Shown here: in pieces, positions 1-8,718 of the stretch
Layout: each line of letters begins with the position of its first letter
Numbering within the stretch: the stretch's first letter is position 1
Origin: an uncultured Methylopila sp.
Lineage (GTDB): Bacteria > Pseudomonadota > Alphaproteobacteria > Rhizobiales > Methylopilaceae
Direction: 5' to 3'
DNA: 64,000 bases
Assembly (NCBI GenBank): GCA_902168115.1
Contig: CABHPB010000067.1
Location: 62,001-126,000, forward strand
Notes under the pieces: model-generated
Told to the model about the DNA's origin: nothing
Databases searched by the model: none
The model's input: only the letters and a program-made list of their open reading frames with translations
Translations under genes and position numbers: made by a program

Positions 1-1083
1 CCGTGGTTCCTCTTCGACTTCGGCGCGCGCCATTTCATCGAGCGGATCGAGATCGACTTCGGCCCTCGCGCCGGCCGTCCGGCGCCCGCGACGGCGGCCT
101 ATACGACCGACATGCACAGCTGGCTTCCCTCGGAGCCGATGCAGGACGGCGGCCGCATCTGGACGCTGCCGGTGAACGCAAACGTCCGATTGATCTCGCT
201 GTCGTTCGACGGCTTCACCGAGCTGCGCGCGCCCGTCGCCTTCAGGGGCAGGCCGTCCGTATTGAAGCGCGACTGGGGCGAGTTCGATGTCGAGACCGGC
301 ACATATTCGCCGACGAACAACGCCGGATTCTTTTCGAACGTCCTGGTGACGGTCTCCGATGTGATCGGTCTCGGGGCCGAGGGCATGGACGTTCGCGACG
401 TCGACATGCGTCGAACCTTCGGTCTGTACCGGGATTTCCCGCTCCAGGACCCCTATTCCGAGACCTTCAGAAAAGACCTCGACGCCGATCTGACCCTCCA
501 CCCTCGGGACAGGCCGTTCGAAAAACTGGTCCACTCCGCCTGGGAGGCGGGCGCGCTGTCCCGCATATCCTTCGACGCGGCGACGAGCGTCGTCCGCCGC
601 TTCTTCGGCTTCAGGCCCGAACTGACCGCCGACGCCGATCGGATCGTGCGAGACCTGCCGCTCGATCCGCTGAAGACGATCTGCATCTATTATCGCGGAA
701 CCGACAAGCGGAAGGAGTACGAGCTCTTTCCGGCGGAGCGGTACATCGAGGAAGCGGACGGGCTGCTGCTCGCACATCCCGACTTCCGCATCCTCGTCCA
801 GACCGACGAGGAGAGCATCAGGCAGCAGCTCCTCGCCCATTATGGCGAGCGGGCGTCGGTCGTTCCGAATGTCCCGACGTCGTCCGACGGACGCCCGCTC
901 CATGTCGGAGCAATAGAAACGCCGTTCGCGAACGTGGTCCCGTTCCTGCTGGCTTACGTCATCATGGTGAGATGCAGGTACATCGTGGCGACGCTGTCCA
1001 GCGTCACGATCGCCATGGCCTGCTTCAGGGGCAAAGCCGACGACATGATCGTGTTCCACGAAAGCGATGCGGTGCGCTACTAG
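1..1083 (+). CDS. Fucosyltransferase-like protein, 5' end missing
   Basis: The reading frame is open from base 1, so the true start lies upstream of the window; about 360 residues are visible. The N-terminal part (phrases such as FGARHFIERIEI and FTELRAPVAF) looks like a beta-rich, discoidin-like sugar-binding region. The C-terminal half contains YYRGTDKRKEY followed by a Rossmann-like stretch with FRILVQTDEE and a late TLSSVTIAMACFRG segment. That pattern resembles the HxRxTDK and serine-rich donor-site motifs of NodZ/FUT8-type fucosyltransferases, with Tyr where His is usual. A role in glycan or surface polysaccharide modification is inferred from these motifs only. It sits on the 3' side of a tRNA gene, next to an orphan gene, so it may be accessory DNA. 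Confidence 0.5.
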   Translation, partial: PWFLFDFGARHFIERIEIDFGPRAGRPAPATAAYTTDMHSWLPSEPMQDGGRIWTLPVNANVRLISLSFDGFTELRAPVAFRGRPSVLKRDWGEFDVETGTYSPTNNAGFFSNVLVTVSDVIGLGAEGMDVRDVDMRRTFGLYRDFPLQDPYSETFRKDLDADLTLHPRDRPFEKLVHSAWEAGALSRISFDAATSVVRRFFGFRPELTADADRIVRDLPLDPLKTICIYYRGTDKRKEYELFPAERYIEEADGLLLAHPDFRILVQTDEESIRQQLLAHYGERASVVPNVPTSSDGRPLHVGAIETPFANVVPFLLAYVIMVRCRYIVATLSSVTIAMACFRGKADDMIVFHESDAVRY

Positions 1084-1175
1084 CGTCAGGCGGGCCGAAC
1101 GTCGCGCCGACCTGTCGATGCCCGCACCCATCCGGCCAGCATGACAGTTTCCGTCCGCAGATCGCGCAGGCCGGA

Positions 1176-1592
1176 TCAGTCCTCGGGACGGCACCGGGAG
1201 GGCGGCGCCTGGCGCTCAGGCGTTCGGGATCGCCGGGGCTCGACGCCCGCGTCCCGCATCCGCCGTCGATCCGAGGCCGAATAGGATCGGTTCACGCCGA
1301 TCTTCGGCTCTTCAAAGGACGCGGCCACAGTGTGGGGATCCCTGCAGATGTCCCTGAGTATCCCCATTCCTGCGGCTTCCGTCGCGACGAAGCGCTCGGC
1401 GTCGAAACCATGCTCGAAGTCAGGGAAGAACAGCTGCGTCTGCCAGGGCTTCAAAGGGTTTTGCTCGATCGCCCAGACTTCATAAGTTTTACCGAATTCA
1501 GGACCCTTAATAATCGTGTCTCTTAACGGATCCATCCAGTCCTGACCGACGATTGGCGTAACGAATTGTCCGATCGAAAACTCATTGCTCAT
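1176..1592 (-). CDS. Hypothetical protein, 138 aa
   Basis: I do not recognise this protein. It begins MSNEFSIGQF, has an acidic and aromatic N-terminal half (GPEFGKTYEVWAIEQN, LFFPDFEHGFDAE) and ends in an Arg/Pro-rich tail that looks less protein-like. No signal peptide or membrane segment is visible. The ATG lacks a strong Shine-Dalgarno sequence. It is convergent with the glycosyltransferase-like gene. Composition and lack of recognisable relatives fit accessory DNA. The C-terminal tail could reflect a frameshift or read-through of a shorter gene. Confidence 0.45.
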   Translation of the reverse strand: MSNEFSIGQFVTPIVGQDWMDPLRDTIIKGPEFGKTYEVWAIEQNPLKPWQTQLFFPDFEHGFDAERFVATEAAGMGILRDICRDPHTVAASFEEPKIGVNRSYSASDRRRMRDAGVEPRRSRTPERQAPPSRCRPED

Positions 1593-1983
1593 TTTCTAAC
1601 CACGCATGCATACCTTGCATTCTCAGCCAATCATAGAAGGCGGATCGGGTTGCGATAGAACGCATCAGTTGTATTTGCCGATATCGCTTCGCGTGTCCGG
1701 GACCAGGCTTGCCCTACGCTGAGGCGCATCGCGCTCGGATCGGCTCCGGCTTGCTGGCGTCGGATAACGCCAGCGCGCCCTTCGCGGCCGGAGCATGTCC
1801 GTCGCAACGCCTGATAAAAGAAGCAGACCAAGTTACGAGGCGGCGCCGCGACCGACGCCGAGCGGCCTCGGGCATGCGCCGACGGCCCCAGACCGGGACG
1901 GTTTCGCGACAACGAAAATGACGACGAAAATCGACCCGCCGACGCGGGAAACGGAAAAGTGACTGCGTTCGCCGGGATTTCCG
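1593..1983. other. No gene seen between orphan gene and tRNA-Glu
   Basis: This 391-base stretch has only short ORFs on both strands with arginine-rich, unconvincing translations. I see no RNA gene, terminator or clear promoter. It lies directly 3' of tRNA-Glu, a common integration site. Confidence 0.5.
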
Positions 1984-2059
1984 TGGCGCTCCCAAGGGGA
2001 CTCGAACCCCTGTTTTCGCCGTGAGAGGGCGACGTCCTGGACCGCTAGACGATGGGAGC
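1984..2059 (-). tRNA. tRNA-Glu (anticodon CTC)
   Basis: On the minus strand a complete cloverleaf can be read. The acceptor stem is GCTCCCA paired with TGGGAGC, with discriminator G and an encoded CCA. The D arm contains TCTAGCGGTCCAGGAC, and the anticodon loop CTCTCAC carries CTC. The T arm is CAGGG-GTTCGAG-CCCTT-like. The 76 nt length includes CCA. Anticodon CTC reads GAG codons, which fits this GC-rich genome. The 3' end points to the accessory-looking left end of the window. Confidence 0.95.
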
Positions 2060-2150
2060 CGCTGGCGGAGGCGTTGCTATAGCGGCGTCCGGGCTGCGCA
2101 TCAAGCCGCCCGGAGCGCGAATTTGCGGCGTGATCGCCGCCGACCGGCGA

Positions 2151-2540
2151 TCAGCGCAGCGGCGGGGCGTCCGGGGCGGCGGGGCCGATCTCGAGGCGGC
2201 CGGTCGGCGTCAGCGAGCCGAGGTCGAAGACGTGGACGACGGTGCGCCCGTGCTCCTCGACCGTCACCGCGAGTCGGCCGCCCTCGGCCTGGGTCGAAAC
2301 GACGCGCGCGCCGGTCGGCAGGGCCAGCGTCCTGGGGGCGAGGTTCGCGCCCGACGACGGGCCCTTGATCAGCCGGTAGGCGATCACCGACATGACGGCG
2401 GTGAAGCCGAGGCCCATGGTGAGGGCCGCGATGATGGTGAGCATGCGCAGCCTCTGATAGACGCGGCGGATGCGCGGGTCCTCGTCCTCGGCGAGGCCGG
2501 GACCCTCGTCGTCCTTCTCAATCCGCCCAAGGGCCGTCAT
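2151..2540 (-). CDS. DUF6476-like single-pass membrane protein
   Basis: The protein has 129 residues. A charged, acidic N-terminus is followed by one transmembrane helix at about residues 38-58 (MLTIIAALTMGLGFTAVMSV). A small periplasmic-type domain follows, with a LALPTGARVVST stretch and strands resembling VTVEEHGRTVVHVFDL. This matches my memory of the alphaproteobacterial DUF6476 family, whose function is unknown. The family is often found divergent from rluD, as here. The start codon shares bases with the start codon of rluD on the other strand (bases 2538-2541 read CATG). Confidence 0.6.
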   Translation of the reverse strand: MTALGRIEKDDEGPGLAEDEDPRIRRVYQRLRMLTIIAALTMGLGFTAVMSVIAYRLIKGPSSGANLAPRTLALPTGARVVSTQAEGGRLAVTVEEHGRTVVHVFDLGSLTPTGRLEIGPAAPDAPPLR

Positions 2541-3570
2541 GTCCGTTCCATCCAATGACGACGCGCCGGTCACACGGCTCGTCGTTGCGGTCTCGCCCGA
2601 AGACGCGCCCGAGCGGGTCGACCGGTTTCTCGCCGCGAAGCTGCCAGAGCTGTCGCGCGCCCGCATCCAGGCGCTGATGCGCCAGGGCGCGGTCAGCGCG
2701 GGCGGCCGGACGCTAGAAGACCCCTCCGCCAAAATCAACGCGCTCGGGCCGGAGGCCGCGGAGATCGTGGTGGTCCCGCCCCCTCCGGAGCCGGCCGAGC
2801 CGGTCGGGCAGGAGATCCCGCTGGTCGTCGCCTATGAAGACGACGACCTGATCGTGATCGACAAGCCGGCCGGGCTCGTCGTCCATCCGGCGGCGGGCCA
2901 TGCCGACGGCACGCTGGTCAACGCGCTGATCGCGCATTGCGGGAAAAGCCTGTCGGGCGTCGGCGGCGTGGCCCGGCCGGGCATCGTCCATCGCCTCGAC
3001 AAGGACACCAGCGGGCTGATGGTGGTCGCCAAGACCGACGCGGCCCATCGCGGGCTCAGCGCCCAGTTCGCCGACCACGGCCGGACCGGACCGCTGGTCC
3101 GGGCCTATCTCGCGCTGGTTTGGAGCCCGCCGGAGCGCCCGCGCGGGACGGTGGACGCCCCGCTCGGCCGTTCTGAAAAGAACCGCGAGAAGATCGCGAT
3201 CCGCAAGGACGGGCGCGAGGCGATCACCCATTGGCAAGTGCTGGAGCGATACCCACATTTCGACGCCGGCCTCATCGAGTGCCGGTTAGAGACGGGGCGA
3301 ACGCATCAGATCCGCGTGCATCTGGCTTCCATCGGAAGTCCGCTTCTCGGCGACGAGGTCTACGGCTCCGGTCACCGCACCAAGGCCGCCCGCCTCGACG
3401 CGCGCGCAGGCGCCGCGCTCCGCGCCCTCGGCCGCCAGGCCCTCCATGCCGAAACGCTCGGCTTCGCCCATCCGCGGACTGGCGAGACCATGATCTTCGA
3501 GAGCGAGCCGCCAGAAGCTTTCGCCGAATTAATCTCGGCTCTCGGAACCGAGGGCGGGGAACGGAGTTGA
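2539..3570 (+). CDS. rluD: RluA-family 23S rRNA pseudouridine synthase
   Basis: The protein has 343 residues in the RluA/RluD layout: an N-terminal S4 RNA-binding domain (RVDRFLAAKLPELSRARIQALM), then the catalytic domain. The catalytic domain contains the hallmark HRLDKDTSGLMV with the catalytic Asp, DKPAGLVVHP upstream and GRTHQIRVHLA downstream. Family knowledge says such enzymes isomerise uridines in helix 69 of 23S rRNA. The start MSVPSNDDAP is the first ATG compatible with the S4 domain and overlaps the start of the divergent DUF6476-like gene. The next gene, rpoH, follows after about 190 bases, an arrangement common in this group. Confidence 0.9.
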   Translation: MSVPSNDDAPVTRLVVAVSPEDAPERVDRFLAAKLPELSRARIQALMRQGAVSAGGRTLEDPSAKINALGPEAAEIVVVPPPPEPAEPVGQEIPLVVAYEDDDLIVIDKPAGLVVHPAAGHADGTLVNALIAHCGKSLSGVGGVARPGIVHRLDKDTSGLMVVAKTDAAHRGLSAQFADHGRTGPLVRAYLALVWSPPERPRGTVDAPLGRSEKNREKIAIRKDGREAITHWQVLERYPHFDAGLIECRLETGRTHQIRVHLASIGSPLLGDEVYGSGHRTKAARLDARAGAALRALGRQALHAETLGFAHPRTGETMIFESEPPEAFAELISALGTEGGERS

Positions 3571-3759
3571 GCGCTCGTGCAAGCCATCGGGGTTACGATC
3601 ACGAACCCCTCATGCAAATTTGCACTTCGGCTGCGCGTGTAACGATGCCCAATCCAGGCGCGAACTGCGTTATAAGTCTATCGAAGCGATCGGCCTTATG
3701 GCGGTCGCGACCCGGACCTGCCGCGGTTCGCGGGGGTCCTTTGAGAGGAGGCGCATGAC

Positions 3760-4641
3760 ATGGCGTCAGCCGCACTTCCGGTTCTCGTCGCAGACGGCGG
3801 CCTCAGCCGCTACCTCGATGAAATCCGCAAATTTCCGATGCTCGAGCCGCAGGAAGAGTACATGCTCGCCAAGCGCTGGCGGGAGCATGGCGACAAGGAC
3901 GCAGCCCATAAGCTGGTGACCAGCCATCTTCGCCTCGTCGCTAAGATCGCGATGGGCTATCGCGGCTACGGCCTGCCGATCGGCGAGGTCGTGAGCGAGG
4001 GCAATGTCGGCCTGATGCAGGCGGTCAAGCGCTTCGAGCCCGAGAAGGGTTTCCGGCTCGCGACCTATGCGATGTGGTGGATCAGGGCGTCGATCCAGGA
4101 GTACATCCTGCGCTCGTGGTCGCTCGTGAAGATGGGCACGACCGCGAACCAGAAGAAGCTGTTCTTCAACCTTCGCAAGGCGAAGAGCCAGATCTCCGCG
4201 TTGGACGAGGGCGACCTTCGGCCGGACCAGGTCAAGCAGATCGCGACCAAGCTCGGCGTCACCGAGGGCGACGTCATCGACATGAACCGCCGTCTCGGCG
4301 GCGACGCGTCGCTCAACTCGCCGCTGCGCGAGGACGAGGGTTCGTCCGAGTGGCAGGACTGGCTCGTCGACGAAAGCGAAAGCCAGGAGACGCGCCTCGC
4401 GGACACCGAAGAGCTCGACAACCGGCGGTCCGCGCTGGCGGGTGCGCTCAAGGTGCTGAACGACCGCGAGCGGCGCATCTTCGAGGCGCGGCGCCTCGCC
4501 GACGATCCGCTGACGCTGGAGGAGCTCTCCGGCGAGTTCAACGTCAGCCGCGAGCGGGTGCGCCAGATCGAGGTGCGCGCCTTCGAGAAGGTGCAGGCCG
4601 CGGTCCGCAAGAACGTCGCTGCGATCGAAGCGCGCGCCTGA
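3760..4641 (+). CDS. rpoH: Heat-shock sigma factor RpoH (sigma-32)
   Basis: The protein has 293 residues with the sigma-70 family architecture. Region 2 contains EGNVGLMQAVKRFEPEKGFRLATYAMWWIR. The RpoH box QKKLFFNLRKAK is diagnostic of sigma-32. Region 4 ends with a helix-turn-helix carrying NVSRERVRQIEVRAFEKV. It would direct core RNA polymerase to heat-shock promoters for chaperones and proteases. GAGGAG-type bases precede the ATG. A second, more diverged sigma-32-like gene lies near 25.5 kb. A strong intrinsic terminator follows immediately. Confidence 0.95.
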   Translation: MASAALPVLVADGGLSRYLDEIRKFPMLEPQEEYMLAKRWREHGDKDAAHKLVTSHLRLVAKIAMGYRGYGLPIGEVVSEGNVGLMQAVKRFEPEKGFRLATYAMWWIRASIQEYILRSWSLVKMGTTANQKKLFFNLRKAKSQISALDEGDLRPDQVKQIATKLGVTEGDVIDMNRRLGGDASLNSPLREDEGSSEWQDWLVDESESQETRLADTEELDNRRSALAGALKVLNDRERRIFEARRLADDPLTLEELSGEFNVSRERVRQIEVRAFEKVQAAVRKNVAAIEARA

Positions 4642-4663
4642 TCGTCACGCTGCAGAAACGCGA

Positions 4664-4690
4664 AACGGCGGCCGAAAGGCCGCCGTTTTT
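4664..4690 (+). terminator. Intrinsic terminator of rpoH
   Basis: AACGGCGGCC pairs with GGCCGCCGTT around a GAAA tetraloop, followed by a run of T. It ends the rpoH transcript. Confidence 0.9.
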
Positions 4691-4704
4691 GTTTGCGCTC
4701 CGCC

Positions 4705-4786
4705 GCCGTCATTGCCGGGCCTGACCCGGCGATCCATCTCTTCACTCAAGAAGATGGATCCTCGGGTCAAGCCCGAGGATGACGGC
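4705..4786. repeat. Palindromic intergenic repeat between convergent genes
   Basis: The 82-base element is a composite palindrome. GCCGTCAT at its left end matches ATGACGGC at its right end, and GATCCATCT matches AGATGGATC inside. CCGGG-type arms lie in between. A related element with the same GATCCAT/ATGGATC core and GATGACGG end lies at 56055-56180. It sits between the rpoH terminator and the mcl 3' end and could stop transcription from either side. Confidence 0.65.
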
Positions 4787-4804
4787 TGTGCGTGATGCTT
4801 CGGC

Positions 4805-5782
4805 TTACGCCGCCGCCTTCATCGCGTCGGCCTTGTTGATCAGCGCCTCGGCCATGCGGATCGAGGCGATGTCGATCAGGCGGCCGTCGAGCGAGACGGC
4901 GCCCTTGCCGGCCTTGGCGGCCTCTTCCATCGCCTCGAGGATGCGGCGGGCCTTGGTGACCTCGGCCTCGGACGGCGTGAAGACGTCGTTGGCGAGCTCG
5001 ATCTGCGAGGGGTGGATCGCCCACTTGCCCTCATAGCCGGCGGAGGCGCAGCGGCGGGCGGCGGACAGGTAGCCGTCCGGGTCGGAGAAGTCGCCGAACG
5101 GGCCGTCGACCGGACGCAGGCCGTAGGCGCGGCAGGCGACCAGCATGCGCTGCTGCGCGAACAGCCACGGGTCCTGCCAATGGGTCTCGCGCTTGCCGGC
5201 CTCGTCCTTGTCGGTCAGGACGGAGTAATCCTGGTTCACGCCGCCGATGACGGTCGAACGGGTCCGGCAGGAGGCCGCGTAATCGGCGACGCCGAACGAC
5301 ATCGCCTCGAGGCGCTTGGACGAGGTCGCGATCGCCTCGACGTTGGCCATGCCGAGCGCGGTCTCGATCAGGACCTCGAAACCGATCTTCTTCTCGCGCT
5401 TGATCGACTGCTCGACCTGCGTCGTCAGCATGTCGACCGCGTAGACGTCGGCCGGCACGCCGACCTTCGGGATCAGGATCATGTCGAGGCGCGGGCACTT
5501 CTCGACGATGTCGATGACGTCCCGGTACATATAATGGGTGTCGAGGCCGTTGATGCGGATCATCATCGTCTTCGTGCCCCAGTCGATGTCGTTCAGGGCC
5601 TGGATGATGTTCTTGCGGGCCTGCTCCTTGTCGTCCGGAGCGACCGCGTCCTCGAGGTCGAGGAAGATGACGTCCGCGGCGGACTTGGCCGACTTTTCCA
5701 TGAAGGTCGGGTTGGAGCCGGGCACGGCCAGCTCGGAGCGGTGCAGGCGGGGGGTCGCCTGCTGGACCAGGGTGAAGCTCAT
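4805..5782 (-). CDS. mcl: Malyl-CoA lyase (serine cycle)
   Basis: The protein has 325 residues, the usual length for methylotroph MclA. It is an HpcH/HpaI-fold lyase splitting L-malyl-CoA into acetyl-CoA and glyoxylate, the last step of the serine cycle. Visible features include RSELAVPGSNPTF, the Mg-binding VIFLDLEDAVAP region, IETALGMANVEAI and EGKWAIHPSQI. The sequence closely resembles Methylobacterium MclA as I remember it. The ATG at 5782 has GAGGAGG about 8 bases upstream. The frame stays open much further upstream, but that part is a shadow of ppc. It is the last gene of the cluster, 26 bases after ppc. Confidence 0.95.
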   Translation of the reverse strand: MSFTLVQQATPRLHRSELAVPGSNPTFMEKSAKSAADVIFLDLEDAVAPDDKEQARKNIIQALNDIDWGTKTMMIRINGLDTHYMYRDVIDIVEKCPRLDMILIPKVGVPADVYAVDMLTTQVEQSIKREKKIGFEVLIETALGMANVEAIATSSKRLEAMSFGVADYAASCRTRSTVIGGVNQDYSVLTDKDEAGKRETHWQDPWLFAQQRMLVACRAYGLRPVDGPFGDFSDPDGYLSAARRCASAGYEGKWAIHPSQIELANDVFTPSEAEVTKARRILEAMEEAAKAGKGAVSLDGRLIDIASIRMAEALINKADAMKAAA

Positions 5783-5808
5783 CTCGGGTATCCTCCTCGG
5801 TTGTTCTC

Positions 5809-8574
5809 TTAGCCGGTCGCGCCGAAGCCGACCGATATGCAGTTGATGGACAGAAGCAGCGCGGACTTGGCCTCTTCGCGCTTGAACTCGTCGGTCTCGG
5901 CCCGGTAGCGACGCAGCAGCTCGACCTGCTCGTGGCTGACCTGGTTGATGACCGGAAGACGCTCGGACAGGCGCTCGCGGAAGGCCGGATAGCGGAAGGC
6001 GATCTCGCCGCCGCCGGAGACGCGCAGGCACATCTCGCAGGTGAGCGCGTATTCCTGCTTGATCAGCTCGAAGATCTGGTCGCGCGTCTGCGCGTTCGGG
6101 GCGAGCAGCGAATATTCCCGCGCGATCGACAGATCGACCATGCGCAGCGTCTTCTCGACCTCGTCGAGGATCAGCCGGAACGGCTTGAAGCTCTCGAACA
6201 TGCGCTTGAGAAGCTGCTCGCCCGGCTCGCCCCGCACCTCGATGAAGTTCTTGAGGCCGGAGCCGATGCCGTACCAGCCGGTGATAATGTGCCGGTTCTG
6301 GGCCCAGGCGAACACCCACGGGATGGCCCGAAGGTCCGACAGCGTGCGCGCGCCGGTGCGCCGGGCCGGGCGCGAGCCGATGTTGAGCAGCGTGAGTTCG
6401 TCGAGCGGACTGGCGTTCTGGAAATACTCGACGAAGCCGTCGTGGCTGATGAGCTGCGTGTAGATCGCGCGCGAAGCGCCCGAGAGCGCCTCCATGGCGT
6501 CCTCGAACTCGCTGCGGGCCGGCGGAGAGGTTCGCGTCGAGGTCAGCGCGTGCTGGATCACGGAGGCCGCCGTCAGCTCCATCTGGTACGACGCCGTGCC
6601 GCGGTTCGAATATTTGAACGAGACGACCTCGCCCTGGTCGGTCACGCGATACTGGCGGTTGATCGAACCGGGCGGCAGGGCCTCGATGGCGCGCGCGGTC
6701 GGCGCGCCGCCGCGCGATACCGATCCGCCGCGGCCGTGGAAGAAGGCGATCGGCACCCCGGCCTGGGCGCCGACGTCCGTCAGCTTGGCCTGCGCCTTGT
6801 AGAGCTCCCAGTTGGAGGCGAAGTAGCCGCCGTCCTTGTTGGAGTCCGAGTAGCCGACCATCACCTCCTGCAGGCCGCCCTGCCAGCGCACCGAGCGCCG
6901 GATCAGCGGGATGGCGAGCAGCTCCTTCATGATGGCGGGCGCGGCGCGGAGATCCTCGATCGTCTCGAACAGCGGGATCACGGGCAGCTGGCAGATCTCG
7001 ACGCCGGGCGCGTCGAGATAGATGCGGGCTTCCTTGGCCAGCAGATAGACCCCGAGGATGTCGTCCACCGAACGCGTCATCGACAGGATGAACGATCCCA
7101 CCGCCTCGCGGTCGAGCTCGGCGCGCATCTCGCCAACCAGCGCGAAGGTCGCGAGCGTCTCGCGCGCCTCGTCGGACAGTTTCGGAAGATCGCGGACCTT
7201 GGTGCGCGGCTTCGTTAGCTCGGAGGTGAGCCAGGCGCGCCATTCGGGCGTCTCGAGCTCGGGAGCCTCGTCCGGCTCGCGGCCTTCGACCGAGGCCCAG
7301 ATCTCGCGCAGCGCCTTGGTGGTGCGACCCGAATTCTCGCGCAGGTCGAGATGCACGGTCGAGAAGCGGAACAGCTCGACCATGCGGCGCACCGGGCGCA
7401 CCTGATTGACGGCGAGCGATCGGCAGCCGGCCTGGATCAGTCCCTGCTCCAGCGTCTTGAGGTCCTGGATCAGCTGGTCGGCGTCGCTGTAGTAGGGCCC
7501 GCTGAGCTCGACTGGCTCCTCCTTGTTGCGCTCGATCGTGGCGTCGAGCTTGCGCAGGATGCAGGTCAGGAACTGGCGGAAGTGCTCGCCCGGATTGCGC
7601 TCGCCGATCGCGGCGCCGTCGCCGCTCGCGTCGAGCAGCGCCTTCAACTCGCGGCGGAAGCCGGGCGGCGTCGGCAGCACGCGCTCGGTGACCGAGAGCA
7701 GCTTGCCGAGGTCGTTGATGCGGGTGCGGAAGCGGCGCATCGAGGCGCGCGCGTTGCGCTTCAGCGTGGTGCGGGTGACGTCCGCGGTGACGAAGGGATT
7801 GCCGTCGCGGTCGCCGCCGACCCAGGAACCGAACTGGAAGAACGGCGGAACCTCGAAATTCTCGTCCGGATAGTATTCGGCCAGCGAGGATTCGAGCGAA
7901 TAGAGCAGCTCCGGCAGCATGTCGAACAGCGCTTCGTCGAAGAAGTGGAGCGCCCAGGACACCTCGCGGACGACGGTCGCCTTCTCGAGCTGCAGCTCGC
8001 CGGTAAGGAAGATGAGCTCGATCTGGTCGCTGAGGTCCGACATCAGGCCGGAGCGCTCACGCTCGGTGTAGCGCGGCAGCTCCAGCTCGCGCAGCAGCAG
8101 ATAGATCTTGCGCAGCTTCTCCAGCACCGTGACGCGCTTGGCCTCCGTCGGGTGCGCGGTAATCGTCGGCCGGACGCGCAGCGTGCGCAGCAGCTCCTGG
8201 ATCGCCGGCGCCTTCACGCCGTCGGCGGCGGCTTCCGCGAAGACGCGCGAAAATGTGCCGCCGACCTCGGCGCGGCCCTGGTCGCGCTCGACGTGGCGGC
8301 GACGGCGCATCGCCGTGTTCTCCTCGACGATCGACAGCAGCCGGAACCAGATCGCCTGCAGCTGCAGCGCCCGCCCGATGCGCTCGGGGGTCAGCCGCGC
8401 GATGTCGGCCTCGCCCTTCAGCACCGCCTCGAGATCGGGCTCGTGCCGGCGACAGATCTCCAGCAGCGCGCGATAGAGGATCTCGGTCGCGGCGTCCGGC
8501 TCGGTCCCGGTGATGGCGGGCGGCACGAAGCTCGCGTCGGCGATCGGCGTCGCGACTTCAGCGATCAGAGCCAT
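5809..8574 (-). CDS. ppc: Phosphoenolpyruvate carboxylase
   Basis: The protein has 921 residues, full length for PEPC. It carboxylates PEP with bicarbonate to give oxaloacetate, the CO2-fixing step of the serine cycle. The catalytic histidine motif TAHPTEAKR is at about residues 139-147, and the FHGRGGSVSRGG loop lies near residue 611. The C-terminus INCISVGFGATG corresponds to the conserved terminus that usually ends NTG; here the Asn is replaced by Ala. It is co-directional with mtkB (144 bases upstream) and mcl. Bicarbonate supply may come from the carbonic anhydrase and SulP genes near 22 kb (inference). Confidence 0.95.
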   Translation of the reverse strand: MALIAEVATPIADASFVPPAITGTEPDAATEILYRALLEICRRHEPDLEAVLKGEADIARLTPERIGRALQLQAIWFRLLSIVEENTAMRRRRHVERDQGRAEVGGTFSRVFAEAAADGVKAPAIQELLRTLRVRPTITAHPTEAKRVTVLEKLRKIYLLLRELELPRYTERERSGLMSDLSDQIELIFLTGELQLEKATVVREVSWALHFFDEALFDMLPELLYSLESSLAEYYPDENFEVPPFFQFGSWVGGDRDGNPFVTADVTRTTLKRNARASMRRFRTRINDLGKLLSVTERVLPTPPGFRRELKALLDASGDGAAIGERNPGEHFRQFLTCILRKLDATIERNKEEPVELSGPYYSDADQLIQDLKTLEQGLIQAGCRSLAVNQVRPVRRMVELFRFSTVHLDLRENSGRTTKALREIWASVEGREPDEAPELETPEWRAWLTSELTKPRTKVRDLPKLSDEARETLATFALVGEMRAELDREAVGSFILSMTRSVDDILGVYLLAKEARIYLDAPGVEICQLPVIPLFETIEDLRAAPAIMKELLAIPLIRRSVRWQGGLQEVMVGYSDSNKDGGYFASNWELYKAQAKLTDVGAQAGVPIAFFHGRGGSVSRGGAPTARAIEALPPGSINRQYRVTDQGEVVSFKYSNRGTASYQMELTAASVIQHALTSTRTSPPARSEFEDAMEALSGASRAIYTQLISHDGFVEYFQNASPLDELTLLNIGSRPARRTGARTLSDLRAIPWVFAWAQNRHIITGWYGIGSGLKNFIEVRGEPGEQLLKRMFESFKPFRLILDEVEKTLRMVDLSIAREYSLLAPNAQTRDQIFELIKQEYALTCEMCLRVSGGGEIAFRYPAFRERLSERLPVINQVSHEQVELLRRYRAETDEFKREEAKSALLLSINCISVGFGATG

Positions 8575-8718
8575 GTCTGGACTCCACTCAGAATTCAGGG
8601 CTTCGACAGCCCATGCGGGCCGACGCTCCGGCGACGCACAAAGCGCGGCGCGGCGCGTCGACGATGTATCGGGCGGAGGACGCCCGCATCGATGTCGGGC
8701 GTCTTCCGGTGGAAGGCC

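Noticed and set aside
1631-1995. Small ORFs left of tRNA-Glu as genes or a decayed transposase
   Set aside because: Translations on both strands lack motifs, Shine-Dalgarno sequences and codon bias.
4805-7243. Long 812-aa reading frame suggesting an extended mcl
   Set aside because: Only residues from the ATG at 5782 match malyl-CoA lyase; the upstream part is antisense-like Arg/Ala-rich sequence within ppc.
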